DNA from: Bifidobacterium platyrrhinorum
Lineage (GTDB): Bacteria; Actinomycetota; Actinomycetes; Actinomycetales; Bifidobacteriaceae
Length of the DNA: 56,879 bases
Assembly (NCBI RefSeq): GCF_010667645.1
Contig: NZ_WHZV01000013.1
Coordinates: 1-56,879 of the forward strand
Direction of reading: 5' to 3'
How positions within the stretch are numbered: the stretch's first letter is position 1; every line of letters starts with the position of its first letter. Under the pieces are notes generated by a model, which did not search any database, had not been told where the DNA came from, and saw only the letters and a program-made list of their open reading frames with translations. Positions 40,128 to 49,139 of this stretch are shown here, piece after piece. The translations under genes and the position numbers were made by a program.

Positions 40128-41045
40128 TCAGCGACGGTTCTTCGGTAGGCGCCCGAACGTGAAGGCGCGCACGATGGCGGAGACGCCCATGACGACGAGC
40201 GCGCAGCCGCCGAAGACGACGAGCCACACGGTGGAGGCGACCGGGGAGACGAGTACGACGAATCCGGCGATGATGGACACGATCGCGTACAGCACGGCCC
40301 ATCCGGAGCTGGGCAGGCGCCACGATTCGACAAGCGCCATGAATCCTTCGAGCATCCAGCCGATGCCGACGGTCATCGTCAGGAGCAGGGCGAGCGCCTG
40401 GCCGGAGACGGCGGCGTTCTTGAGCATGGCCGCGCCGCCGACGGCGAGCAGCACGCCGACGAGGATGTCGAGCACGCGCCAGCCGCCGGGAAGCCCGAGT
40501 TCGACGATGGCGGTGACCACGCGCACCAGGCCGGAGACCACGAAGTACACACCGAGCAGGACGGCGGCGATCTTCAGCGTGATGCCGGGCCAGACGAGCA
40601 GCGCCGCGCCGAGGACGACGGCGGCGACGCCGATGACGGCGTAGAAGCCGCGCACCCAGTTCTTGGCGGGTTGCGGGAGCATGCTTTCGACGAGTTTGAA
40701 CGGGTCGACGGGCCTCCAACCCTGCGGGCCGCCGTACGGGTTGCCGTTCGCGCCGTACGCGGCGTTCGGATCGTTCGGGTTCCAGCCGTTGTACGGATTG
40801 GTGCCGGCGTTGTTCACGTAGGGGTTGGCGTACGGGTTGCCGTCCTGCCCGGCCTGCGGCCGGCCGTACCGGGAGTCCTGCGGACGTCCGTCCTGCGGGG
40901 TTCCGCCCTGGCTGCCCTGTCCTGCCGAATCGTAGCGCCCCTGCCCTGCCCGGGCGTACTGTCCGTATTCGGGTTGACCGTTCCCCTGCGCATCGGCGGG
41001 GCGTCCCGCATACGGATCGCCGGGATCATAGTCGGCGTTCGTCAT
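40128..41045 (-). CDS. HdeD/DUF308-family membrane protein
   Basis: A 305-residue protein. The first 110 or so residues are low-complexity, rich in Gly/Tyr/Pro/Asn/Gln with repeats such as NPYVNNAG and NPYNGW. Six hydrophobic helices of the HdeD/DUF308 type follow (KIAAVLLGVYFVVSGLVRVV and later paired helices), then a short basic tail. HdeD proteins have been linked to acid tolerance in enterobacteria; the role here is unknown. Two ATG codons in tandem follow AAGGAGG; the second (41045) has the better spacing. Confidence 0.85.
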   Translation of the reverse strand: MTNADYDPGDPYAGRPADAQGNGQPEYGQYARAGQGRYDSAGQGSQGGTPQDGRPQDSRYGRPQAGQDGNPYANPYVNNAGTNPYNGWNPNDPNAAYGANGNPYGGPQGWRPVDPFKLVESMLPQPAKNWVRGFYAVIGVAAVVLGAALLVWPGITLKIAAVLLGVYFVVSGLVRVVTAIVELGLPGGWRVLDILVGVLLAVGGAAMLKNAAVSGQALALLLTMTVGIGWMLEGFMALVESWRLPSSGWAVLYAIVSIIAGFVVLVSPVASTVWLVVFGGCALVVMGVSAIVRAFTFGRLPKNRR

Positions 41046-41080
41046 CATGACCTCCTTATGTCCGATACCGGTTCCCATGC

Positions 41081-41095
41081 TAGACAAACTGTCTA
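41081..41095. promoter_or_regulatory. Perfect palindrome upstream of the HdeD-like gene
   Basis: TAGACA-AAC-TGTCTA, 36 bases before the start. It looks like an operator for an unknown dimeric repressor, since it sits in the expected promoter/leader region. Confidence 0.5.
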
Positions 41096-41232
41096 ATTCC
41101 CACCATCGGCACAATTGGTCACATTGCCCAATAAATTTGCGGCCGCCATCATCCATCAGAGAAATCAACGGACCCCAAGGTCAGGAATCCACGGCAGCAG
41201 CCCACCTGCGGCGACGAACGCGTCCACTTTCC

Positions 41233-42444
41233 TTATTCGCGCACGAACCGCAGAGGCGCCGCCTTGGGGCTGAGCTTGCGGTCGAGCACCGACACCGCGG
41301 CCCCCAACGCGGCGACGTCGTCGCCGACGGCGGTCGAGGTGACCTTGAAATCGTGCACGTGCCGCATGACCGTCTTGGTGCGCAGCATCGGCTCGATCTC
41401 TTCGAGATACGCGTGCTCGAGCTGTTTCCAGTTGGGACCGCCGAGCACGATGTGGTCGATGTCGAACAGATCGGAGAGGATGACCGCCGCACGCCCGATG
41501 CCCCGACCGGTCTCATGGAGGATCGCGTCACAGGTCTTATCTCCCTGCCGCGCCTTCGAGCACACGTCGTTGAACCTGCCGTTGATGGCGAACATGTCCG
41601 TCAGGTCGATCTCCTCCGCACCGTCGTAGACGCCGCGTTGCACGGCCTTGAGCACGATGGCCGTCGGATCGCATGAGATCGACACGCAACCGCGTTGTCC
41701 GCACCAGCATTCGCGCCCATCCACATCCACGACGATATGGCCGATCTCGCCTTCGTTGCCCGTATGCCCCCGGTAGACGTCGCCGTGGCGCGAGACGCCG
41801 AACGACAGACCGAATCCAAGGTAGAAGAACAGGAAATCACGGTCGGCGGCGCCACCGCCCACCCAGGACTCGCCGTAACAGGCCGCGGTGACGTCCTTCT
41901 CCAGGATCACCGGCATGTCCAGCGCTTCGGAAAGCCGTTCGACGACGGGCACTTCATGCCACCCGTTGAGGTTGGGCGGGTTGAGGACCGTATCGGTCCG
42001 CACGTCCAGCGGCCCCGGCATCGCCAGACCAAGACCGATGACGGCCGACCTGTCGACGCCGCTCGAGGCGATGAGCCGCTCGCAGGAATCGGCGATGTCG
42101 CGTATGGCGGCGCCCGCGTCCCCGGTGATGGCGGGATGGGAGCGTGCGACGACCTCGCCGGCGATGTTGACCAGCACGATGGTGGTCACGATGGGGTCGA
42201 GATGCACGCCGAGGGCGAACCGGCTGTCGGCCCTGAGCTGCAGCAGGGTGCGCGGTTTGCCGGACCTGCCCGCCTGGGTGCCGGTCTCCTCGATCAGCCC
42301 GTCGTCGAGGAGCTTCCGAACGATGTTGGACACGGTCTGGGCGGTCAGCCCGGTGTGCTTCGCGATGTCGCTGCGGCTCAATCCCTCACGTTTGCGGACG
42401 GCTTCGAGGACGACGCTGCTGTTATACCCGGCGACGGCGGGCAT
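41233..42444 (-). CDS. ROK-family transcriptional regulator (NagC/XylR type)
   Basis: A 403-residue regulator with an N-terminal MarR-like helix-turn-helix (GLSRSDIAKHTGLTAQTVSN, about residues 20-40) and a ROK sugar-kinase-like domain. The zinc-binding motif CWCGQRGC is at about 245-252. The start has AAAGGA six bases upstream. It lies downstream of the alpha-mannosidase gene on the same strand, behind a strong terminator hairpin, and is the likely regulator of the mannoside operon. Confidence 0.92.
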   Translation of the reverse strand: MPAVAGYNSSVVLEAVRKREGLSRSDIAKHTGLTAQTVSNIVRKLLDDGLIEETGTQAGRSGKPRTLLQLRADSRFALGVHLDPIVTTIVLVNIAGEVVARSHPAITGDAGAAIRDIADSCERLIASSGVDRSAVIGLGLAMPGPLDVRTDTVLNPPNLNGWHEVPVVERLSEALDMPVILEKDVTAACYGESWVGGGAADRDFLFFYLGFGLSFGVSRHGDVYRGHTGNEGEIGHIVVDVDGRECWCGQRGCVSISCDPTAIVLKAVQRGVYDGAEEIDLTDMFAINGRFNDVCSKARQGDKTCDAILHETGRGIGRAAVILSDLFDIDHIVLGGPNWKQLEHAYLEEIEPMLRTKTVMRHVHDFKVTSTAVGDDVAALGAAVSVLDRKLSPKAAPLRFVRE

Positions 42445-42475
42445 GTTCGTTCCTTTACGGAACGACGAGCGGACA

Positions 42476-42487
42476 TCACACATGTGA
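42476..42487. promoter_or_regulatory. Palindrome in the ROK regulator leader
   Basis: TCACA-CA-TGTGA, 32 bases before the start codon. It could be an autoregulatory site. Confidence 0.35.
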
Positions 42488-42601
42488 AACCAGCTTTCTG
42501 CTCGGTAAGGGCGCGGCATTGCAACTTGTCAATTATAAGGTCCGTGCGGGCGGCGATGCCCTTGGTCTCCGCCCGACGATGGGCCCGTACTCCCGTATAA
42601 G

Positions 42602-42638
42602 GATGCGCCGCCCGCGTGGATGTCACGGGCGGCGCATC
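42602..42638 (-). terminator. Terminator hairpin after the alpha-mannosidase gene
   Basis: A perfect 13-bp stem (GATGCGCCGCCCG / CGGGCGGCGCATC) with an 11-base loop, 34 bases past the mannosidase stop. There is no clear T-run. Confidence 0.65.
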
Positions 42639-42671
42639 ATGCATCGCGATTCGGTCGTTTCGGCGTTCGGA

Positions 42672-45600
42672 CTATGCACGGGAGAAGCGCAACGTCACGA
42701 TCTGGAACGGATGCGCCTGGATGTCGACGCTCGACTTTCCGGAATCGGCGTCCATCACGGCCGGACGGACCGCGTCGCATTCGCGTTCGAGCAGTCCGAC
42801 CTCGCTGACGGTCCTCCACGCGAAGCCGGTGCGCAGCGTGACGGCGCTCTGCGTGCCCAGGGATTCGTACAGGCGCACGATCACGTCGCCGGAACGGTCC
42901 TCGGCCATCTTCACGGCCTCGACGAGCACGCCCTCGCCGTCGACCGACACGAACGGCGCCACCTCGTGGTCCGCGAGAACCTCGCGGGCCGGCACGTTGA
43001 GACGGTAGCCCTGCGCGATGGCCCGTTCGGTTCCGGCGCCGACGGTGAACGACACGGCGAAGTCGTGCTTGCCGACGTCGGCGTGCGGGGCCGGGAAGTG
43101 GGGCGCGCGCAGCAGCGACAGCCTGATCCTGGTGCCGGGCCTGCCGTCCGCCATGGTGATCTGCTGGATGTCGTTGCCGTAGTTCGCCATGTTGGCGATG
43201 CCGACGCCGAAGTCGCCTTCCTCGACGTGCACCCAGCGGTGGGCGAGCGTTTCGAAGCGCGCCTCGTCCCACGTGGTGTTGCGGTGGATGGGCCGGGTGA
43301 TGTGCCCGTACTGGATCTCGGACTGCGCCTCGGTGGCGTACACCCTGACGGGGAACGCCTGCTTGAGGAGCCTGTCGCTTTCCTTCCAGTCGATGTGGGT
43401 GCGGATGGTGAGGGCGTCCACATCGTCGTCCAGGCCGATGGTCTGCGTGTACGGGGAGTTCCCGATGACGCCCTCCACGGTCATGACGCCGTCCTCGCCA
43501 AGGCGGGAGCCGGACACGGTCACCGCATCGAGACGACCGTTCTCGTAGCCCTTCTCGATGTCCCACGCATCCCATTCGGCCGGGGCGTCCACAAACAGCT
43601 GCAGGTCGTTGCCGGGCTGCGACGGATCGATGGCCTCGCGACCGGTCTTCAGGTCGACGGCGGAAATGATGCGGCCATGGTCGTCGAGCGTGAACGAGAC
43701 ATGCTCGTTGCCCATGCGGACGGCGCCGTCCTCGAGGGCCGTCGCCGTCGCCGCAACAGAGACCGGGGCGGAGGCGATGCCGGCCGCGGGCGCGCCCAGC
43801 TGGGCGAGCGGCGCGGCGTTCGCGAGCATGGGCCTGTCGCCCTTGCCGGCGAGCGCTTCGATGGATTCGGCGATGATCGCCTCGAGCCTGCGCTCCATGT
43901 CCGCGTAGTTGCGTTCGACCTCGCTGTACACCCATGCGATCGCCGAGCCGGGCAGGATGTCGTGGAACTGGTAGAGCAGGGTCCTTTGCCAGATCTCCGC
44001 GAGCTCCTCGTACGGGTAGTCGCGGCCTTCCAGGACGGTCGCCGCGGTGGCCCACGTCTCGGCCTCGCGCAGCAGCGACTCGGTGCGCCGGTTGCCGTGC
44101 TTGGTGTGGGACTGGGAGGTGAGGGTGCCACGGTGCAGCTCGAGGTACAGTTCGCCGTTCCAGCGCGCCGGATGCTCCAGCTCGCGTTCCGCCTGTTCGA
44201 AGAACTCGAGCGGCGTGGCGATCCTCACCTTCGGGGCGCCCTCGATGTTCCTCTGCAGGTGCGCGGACGCGAGCATCTCGCGCGTGGGACCGCCGCCGCC
44301 GTCGCCCCATCCGAAGAGCATGAGGCTGGAAGCGCCCTTACCCTTCTCGGAATACTGGCGTTCGGTCTTCGCGACGTCCGCCGGGGACATGTCGGAGTTG
44401 TAGGTGTCGGACGGCGGGAAGTGGGTGAAGATCTCGGTGCCGTCGATGCCCTGCCACAGGAACGTGTGGTGGGGGAACGTGTTGGTGTCGTTCCAGGAGA
44501 TCTTCTGGGTGAGGAAGTACCTGTATCCCGCGAGACGGGCGATCTGGGGGAACGCGCCGGAGTAGCCGAAGCTGTCCGGCAGCCATACCACCGGCGAGCA
44601 GCCGCCGAGGTTCTCCTCGAAGAAACGGGTGCCCTGCAGGAACTGGCGGGCGAGGGATTCGCCGGAGGGCATGTTCGCGTCGCATTCGACCCACATGCCG
44701 CCGACGGGGATGAACTTGCCCTCGTCGACCTTGCGTCTGACCTTGGCGAACACCTCGGGGTAGTTCTCCTTGAGCCACTTGTACTGCTGGGCGGAGGAGG
44801 CCGCGAACACGAAGTCGTCGTCCTCGTCGGTCAGCTCGACCACGTTGCTGAACGTGCGGGCCACCTTGCGCTTCGTCTCGCGCAACGGCCACAGCCATGC
44901 GGTGTCGATGTGCGCGTGGCCGACGGCGAACGCCGTATGTCCCTTGTCCGGGGCGGGGGCGGCCAGCACGTCGACGAGGGCCTTGCGGGCGGCCGCCGCG
45001 GTGTCGTGCACGTCGTTGGGGTCGATGCGGTCGACGGCGTTCTCGAGCGCGATCATGATGTCGGCATGACGGGTACGCTGCGGGTCGGTCTCCTTGCCGA
45101 GCCCGAGAAGGACCTTCAGCTCCTGGGTGAGCTGCCAGACCTCCAGATCGAGCAGGGACGCGTCCATGCGCTGCATGCGGTACAGTTCCGGACCGTCCTT
45201 GACGCCTTCGTCGCCGAGGTCGGTGGGCAGGTAGGGGAAACCGTTGGGAATCTGCGGGTTCGCTGCGGCCTCGATGTAGAACTCGAAGGGTTCGCCCGGC
45301 TCCGGCAGCGGTACCCAGGCGTTGTAGGGCTCGATGGCCTTGACCACTTCGCCGTCCGGGGTGCGGGCCAGACCTTCCGCCTGGAATCCCGGGCCGAGGC
45401 CGATCCTGCCGAGGTCCACCACCAACTCGGGGCGGGTCCCCTCGATGTCCTTCCAGGAGGCGGGCACGGTGCCGGTGACATGGAACCACCAGGTGTCCCA
45501 TGCGGCGCCCCATGTTTCGCCGACCTCGAACGGCCGGTACTGCGCGTTCTTGGCCGTCTCGAACGGGACGGGCTCTCCCCCGACCTTCCAGCATTCGATG

Positions 45601-45701
45601 GAGACCGGGACGCGCTGCGGGTAGACGGCGTCGGCGAGATGCTGGCGGATGGCGCGTTCGACGCGCATCGTCACCTTCTCGTCATATGTCATCCTTGCCA
45701 T
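42672..45701 (-). CDS. GH38 alpha-mannosidase
   Basis: A 1009-residue glycoside hydrolase family 38 enzyme that releases alpha-linked mannose. It has no signal peptide, so it acts in the cytoplasm on imported mannosides. The zinc-site motif is HAHIDTAW (His262, His264, Asp266 region) and the nucleophile Asp341 lies in VECDANMPSGES. The C-terminal beta-sandwich domains are complete. The start ATG has AAGGAAA just upstream. It follows the MalG-type permease gene. Substrate supply through the neighbouring ABC transporter points to N-glycan-derived or other alpha-mannosides. Confidence 0.95.
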   Translation of the reverse strand: MARMTYDEKVTMRVERAIRQHLADAVYPQRVPVSIECWKVGGEPVPFETAKNAQYRPFEVGETWGAAWDTWWFHVTGTVPASWKDIEGTRPELVVDLGRIGLGPGFQAEGLARTPDGEVVKAIEPYNAWVPLPEPGEPFEFYIEAAANPQIPNGFPYLPTDLGDEGVKDGPELYRMQRMDASLLDLEVWQLTQELKVLLGLGKETDPQRTRHADIMIALENAVDRIDPNDVHDTAAAARKALVDVLAAPAPDKGHTAFAVGHAHIDTAWLWPLRETKRKVARTFSNVVELTDEDDDFVFAASSAQQYKWLKENYPEVFAKVRRKVDEGKFIPVGGMWVECDANMPSGESLARQFLQGTRFFEENLGGCSPVVWLPDSFGYSGAFPQIARLAGYRYFLTQKISWNDTNTFPHHTFLWQGIDGTEIFTHFPPSDTYNSDMSPADVAKTERQYSEKGKGASSLMLFGWGDGGGGPTREMLASAHLQRNIEGAPKVRIATPLEFFEQAERELEHPARWNGELYLELHRGTLTSQSHTKHGNRRTESLLREAETWATAATVLEGRDYPYEELAEIWQRTLLYQFHDILPGSAIAWVYSEVERNYADMERRLEAIIAESIEALAGKGDRPMLANAAPLAQLGAPAAGIASAPVSVAATATALEDGAVRMGNEHVSFTLDDHGRIISAVDLKTGREAIDPSQPGNDLQLFVDAPAEWDAWDIEKGYENGRLDAVTVSGSRLGEDGVMTVEGVIGNSPYTQTIGLDDDVDALTIRTHIDWKESDRLLKQAFPVRVYATEAQSEIQYGHITRPIHRNTTWDEARFETLAHRWVHVEEGDFGVGIANMANYGNDIQQITMADGRPGTRIRLSLLRAPHFPAPHADVGKHDFAVSFTVGAGTERAIAQGYRLNVPAREVLADHEVAPFVSVDGEGVLVEAVKMAEDRSGDVIVRLYESLGTQSAVTLRTGFAWRTVSEVGLLERECDAVRPAVMDADSGKSSVDIQAHPFQIVTLRFSRA

Positions 45702-45778
45702 ATGCGTTTCCTTTCATGATGCCCGTCCCGGCTTATTCGTTCGAAGCCGGGACGGCGGGGTTTGGTGCCTGTATTCCC

Positions 45779-46681
45779 TTATCCCTTGACGCCGCCGGCC
45801 AGGGAGTAGGTTCCGAGGAACCTGTTGGAGATGATGTACATGACGATCACGGGGATGGAGTAGATCAGCGAGAATGCGGCCAGCTGACCGTAGGCCACTG
45901 TGCCGTACAGGCCGAAGAACGAGTAGATCGTGACGGCGGCGGGCTGCTTGCTCGGCGACAGGAGCAGCATGTAGGGCACGAAGAAGTTGCCCCACGCGCC
46001 CATGAACACGTAGATGCTCACGACGGCCAGACCGGGCTTCATCAGCGGCACGACGATCAGGCGCAGGGAGCGCAGCAGGCTCGCGCCGTCGACCCATGCG
46101 GCCTCCTCGAGCTCGATCGGCACGGAGTCCATGAAGTTCTTCGTCATCCAGATCGCCATCGGCAGCGAGGACGCGGCCATGAACAGGATGGTGCCGACCG
46201 TGGAGTCCAGCAGGCCCATCGACACGAACAGCGCGTACACCGGGACCATCAGGCAGGAGATCGGCAGGCAGGTGCCGAACAGGACCGTGTAGAGGAACGG
46301 CTTGTTGAAGCGGGACTGGTACCTGGACAGCGGGTAGGCGCACAGCACGGAGCAGACCAACACGATCAGCGTCACGGCCAGGGAGAGCACGAAGCTGTTC
46401 CACAGGGGTCGGAACGTCAGGTCCGTGGTCATGATGGCCGAGAAGTTGTCCAACGTCCAATGGGTGGGGATCTTGGTCTGGAACGTGGCCTTCATGTCGA
46501 ACGCCGCGAAGAGCAACCACAGGATCGGCGTGATGAACACGATGAAGATGATGGCCATCGCCAGGTAGGCGAAGAACGCGGACGCTCCGTGACGGGGCGA
46601 GGTCGGGGTGTTCAGGTGCGGGCGCCGGCGTTCGTTCCCGCGGGCGGCGCGACGTGTGGTCGAAACGGTTGCCTCACTCAT
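45779..46681 (-). CDS. Mannoside ABC transporter permease, MalG type
   Basis: A 300-residue inner membrane permease. A basic N-terminus precedes six predicted helices, with the EAA loop EEAAWVDGASLLRSLRLIVVP. Its start overlaps the stop of the upstream permease gene by eight bases, so translation is coupled. It lies 77 bases ahead of the alpha-mannosidase gene. The locus lacks an ATPase gene and probably shares one from elsewhere. Confidence 0.93.
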   Translation of the reverse strand: MSEATVSTTRRAARGNERRRPHLNTPTSPRHGASAFFAYLAMAIIFIVFITPILWLLFAAFDMKATFQTKIPTHWTLDNFSAIMTTDLTFRPLWNSFVLSLAVTLIVLVCSVLCAYPLSRYQSRFNKPFLYTVLFGTCLPISCLMVPVYALFVSMGLLDSTVGTILFMAASSLPMAIWMTKNFMDSVPIELEEAAWVDGASLLRSLRLIVVPLMKPGLAVVSIYVFMGAWGNFFVPYMLLLSPSKQPAAVTIYSFFGLYGTVAYGQLAAFSLIYSIPVIVMYIISNRFLGTYSLAGGVKG

Positions 46682-47552
46682 TGGTAATTCCCTTCTCGTC
46701 CTTCAGGGCGCGGACGTACACCAGGCCGAAGATCGCGCCGATGATGAGCATCACGACGGCGATGGCGCTGCCGTAGCCGATGTCGCCGAACTTGAACGCG
46801 GCCTTGTAGGCGAAGATCGGCAACGTGGAGCTCTTGTCGCCGGGGCCGCCGGCGGTCATCACGAAGATGAGCGTGAAGGCGGACATGGTCTGCAGGGTGA
46901 TCAGCATGAGGTTGGTCATGATGGTCTGCTTGATGACCGGGATGGTCACGTGGATGAACGCCTGCCAGGAGTTCGCGCCGTCCACGACGGCGGCCTCGGT
47001 CAGGGAACGGTCCACTTCGCCGATGGCGGCCTGGTAGTTCATCATCGAGAACGCGGTGCCTCGCCACACGTTGGCGAGGATCACGGCGAACATCGGGAAC
47101 GTGTACAGCCATTCCGTATTGCCCAATCCGAACAATCCGAGCAACTGGTTGAGCGTGCCGTTCTTGGAGAAGAAGGCGTAGCAGGCGAAGCCGGCGACCA
47201 TCTCGGGCAGCACCCAGGCGGAGATGACCGCGACCGAGACGAACTGGCCGACGGTGCGGTTGGCGCGGGACAGCAGCACGGCGACGGTCATGCCCAGAAG
47301 GTTCTGGGCGATGATGGCGCTGACCACCACGAAGATGACGGTGAGCCACACCGACTGGGGGAACGACTTGTCGGTGAACAGCTTCTGGTAGTTCCTCATG
47401 CCGACGAACGAGGTGTCCGTGGCGGTGACGCCGGTGAGGGACATGTTCGTCATGGAGCCATAGAAGGCCCACAGAATCGGACCCACCATGAACACGCACA
47501 GCAGGACTATCGCGGGCAGCACCGTCCAATACCGTTTGGTGAAATCACGCAT
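46674..47552 (-). CDS. Mannoside ABC transporter permease, MalF type
   Basis: A 292-residue inner membrane permease. The first helix is WTVLPAIVLLCVFMVGPILW and the EAA loop is LTEAAVVDGANSWQAFIHVT. The ATG at 47552 has AAAGGA seven bases upstream; the open frame runs 60 codons further without support. A hairpin lies in the 127-base gap between this gene and the binding-protein gene. Confidence 0.93.
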   Translation of the reverse strand: MRDFTKRYWTVLPAIVLLCVFMVGPILWAFYGSMTNMSLTGVTATDTSFVGMRNYQKLFTDKSFPQSVWLTVIFVVVSAIIAQNLLGMTVAVLLSRANRTVGQFVSVAVISAWVLPEMVAGFACYAFFSKNGTLNQLLGLFGLGNTEWLYTFPMFAVILANVWRGTAFSMMNYQAAIGEVDRSLTEAAVVDGANSWQAFIHVTIPVIKQTIMTNLMLITLQTMSAFTLIFVMTAGGPGDKSSTLPIFAYKAAFKFGDIGYGSAIAVVMLIIGAIFGLVYVRALKDEKGITNE

Positions 47553-47598
47553 GGACAGATCCTTTCCTGATGAAATGGATGAAACGATAGGTATGGAG

Positions 47599-47638
47599 AG
47601 GCCGCCCGGCGAAGGGGAAGAACGCGCACGGGCGGCCT
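47599..47638 (-). terminator. Intercistronic hairpin after the mannoside-binding protein gene
   Basis: A perfect 10-bp stem (AGGCCGCCCG / CGGGCGGCCT) with a 20-base loop. It lies just past the binding-protein gene and before the permease genes, as in the amino-acid transporter operon. It may limit read-through. Confidence 0.55.
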
Positions 47639-47679
47639 CGGGATCGGAAATGGGGAATCGGTATGTCGACCGGAGAGGA

Positions 47680-49044
47680 TTACTTCTTGATGACGTTCTC
47701 CTCGCCGACGATGTTGGTGACGGCCTCGTCATAGGTCTTGGCGGCCTCGTTCACCGAAGCCTGACCGGTGATGACGCTTTCCATGGCCTTCTGGATCTCC
47801 GCGGACACCTTGGTGTACTCGGTGGTGCTCGGGCGGAAGTGCGTGTACTTCACAGCCTCGGTGGTGGTCTTGGTGTACGGGGTGGAGGCCAGGTAGCCCT
47901 TGTCCTCGGCGACATCGTTACGCACGGCGGTCAGGGACATCTTCTTGACGTAGTCGAGGGAGTTGTCCTTGCTGGTCGCCTCCTTGACGAAGTCGAACGC
48001 GAGCTGCGCGTTCTTGGTCTTGGAGCCCACGGCCAGGGTCCAGCCGCCGGACATCGACACGTAGCCCGGATCGCCGCCCTTCTGCGTCGGGAAGAGCGCG
48101 GCGCCGATCACGTTCTCGTAGTCGGGCCACTCGTAGGAGCCGCCCTTCATCCAAGTGGAGGGCATCCAGCTGCCGTCGACGGTGCCGCCGATCTTGTCCT
48201 GCGGAAGCCACTCGTTGGCGATGGTGCTGCCGAGGTTCGCGTCCAGCGCCTGGGCGGCGGTCGGCGCATAGCCCTTGTCGTAGAGGGTCTTGATGAAGTT
48301 CAGGGAGTCCTTCATACCCTGGGAGCCGATCACCCACTTGTCGGTGGAGCTGTCGACGAGGGCGTCATCGCCCAGCTTGGTGCCGAAGAGCAGCTCGTAG
48401 AAGCTCTGCATCACGCTGCCCTCGGCGATCGCGGTGCCCGCGAACATGTTGAACGGCACCGCGTCGGGCACGTTCGCCTTGATCTTCGCGGCGGCGTCGA
48501 GGATGTCCTGCCAGCTTTCCGGCTGCCACGGGGTCTCGATGCCCGCCTTCTCGAACACGTGCTTGTTGTACCAGATGACGCGGGTGTCGGTGCTCAGCGG
48601 GACGGCGTACGTGCCGTCCTTGCCCTGGCCGACCTTCTTGGCGGCGGCGGTGAACTCGTTGTTCCAGTCGTCCCACTTGTTCAGGTATTCGTCGAGGTTG
48701 AGCAGGTATCCCGCATCCGCATCGGCGCGGATCTGCGAGGAGTCCTCATAGAACACGTCCGGCGCGGTCTCGGGGGAACGCTGCGCCAGCGCGAGCTTGG
48801 TCTTGTAATCGGTGTCGCTGGCGGTGACCGGCTGCAGCTCGACCGTCTTGCCCGGATTCTCCTTCTCGATCTTCGCCTTGACCTTCTTCATCAGGGTGTC
48901 GAACTGGGTGAAGGAATCCGTCTTGTAGTACATCACCTTGATGGTGTTGTCATCGGAAGCCGATGACCCCCCCCCGCAGCCCGCGAGGGCCATGCACGCG
49001 GCAAGGGTGACCGCGGCCACCTTGAAGAGTTTACCGGTCTTCAT
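47680..49044 (-). CDS. Mannoside ABC transporter solute-binding lipoprotein
   Basis: A 454-residue family 1 sugar-binding lipoprotein. The lipobox ends at Cys23 (LAGC), followed by three glycines encoded by an uninterrupted run of nine G. The mature protein has the usual N-terminal MYYKTDSFTQFDTLMKKVKA. The start has AAGGAG five bases upstream. First gene of the operon with two permeases and GH38 mannosidase, with a strong promoter at 49107-49135. The mannoside substrate is inferred from the enzyme. Confidence 0.94.
   Translation of the reverse strand: MKTGKLFKVAAVTLAACMALAGCGGGSSASDDNTIKVMYYKTDSFTQFDTLMKKVKAKIEKENPGKTVELQPVTASDTDYKTKLALAQRSPETAPDVFYEDSSQIRADADAGYLLNLDEYLNKWDDWNNEFTAAAKKVGQGKDGTYAVPLSTDTRVIWYNKHVFEKAGIETPWQPESWQDILDAAAKIKANVPDAVPFNMFAGTAIAEGSVMQSFYELLFGTKLGDDALVDSSTDKWVIGSQGMKDSLNFIKTLYDKGYAPTAAQALDANLGSTIANEWLPQDKIGGTVDGSWMPSTWMKGGSYEWPDYENVIGAALFPTQKGGDPGYVSMSGGWTLAVGSKTKNAQLAFDFVKEATSKDNSLDYVKKMSLTAVRNDVAEDKGYLASTPYTKTTTEAVKYTHFRPSTTEYTKVSAEIQKAMESVITGQASVNEAAKTYDEAVTNIVGEENVIKK
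48967..48975 (-). repeat. Nine-base homopolymer in a lipoprotein gene
   Basis: Nine C on the plus strand, nine G in the gene, encoding Gly24-Gly26 directly after the lipidated cysteine. A gain or loss of one base would shift the frame. Confidence 0.9.
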
Positions 49045-49083
49045 TCTTTGCTCCTTCGCTAGAACTTCTTTTCCTCAAAGGGA

Positions 49084-49100
49084 TGTCGTCATCATCGACA
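49084..49100. promoter_or_regulatory. Possible operator of the mannoside operon
   Basis: The inverted repeat TGTCG-N7-CGACA lies just downstream of the promoter. It is a candidate ROK-protein site by position only. Confidence 0.35.
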
Positions 49101-49106
49101 TGAGTT

Positions 49107-49135
49107 ATTAAATCATATTGAATTATTATCGTCAA
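49107..49135 (-). promoter_or_regulatory. Promoter of the mannoside operon
   Basis: On the minus strand, TTGACG (49130-49135) and TTTAAT (49107-49112) are separated by 17 bases in an AT-rich stretch unlike its surroundings. It is the best sigma-70-type promoter in the window. Confidence 0.7.
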
Positions 49136-49139
49136 TCCG

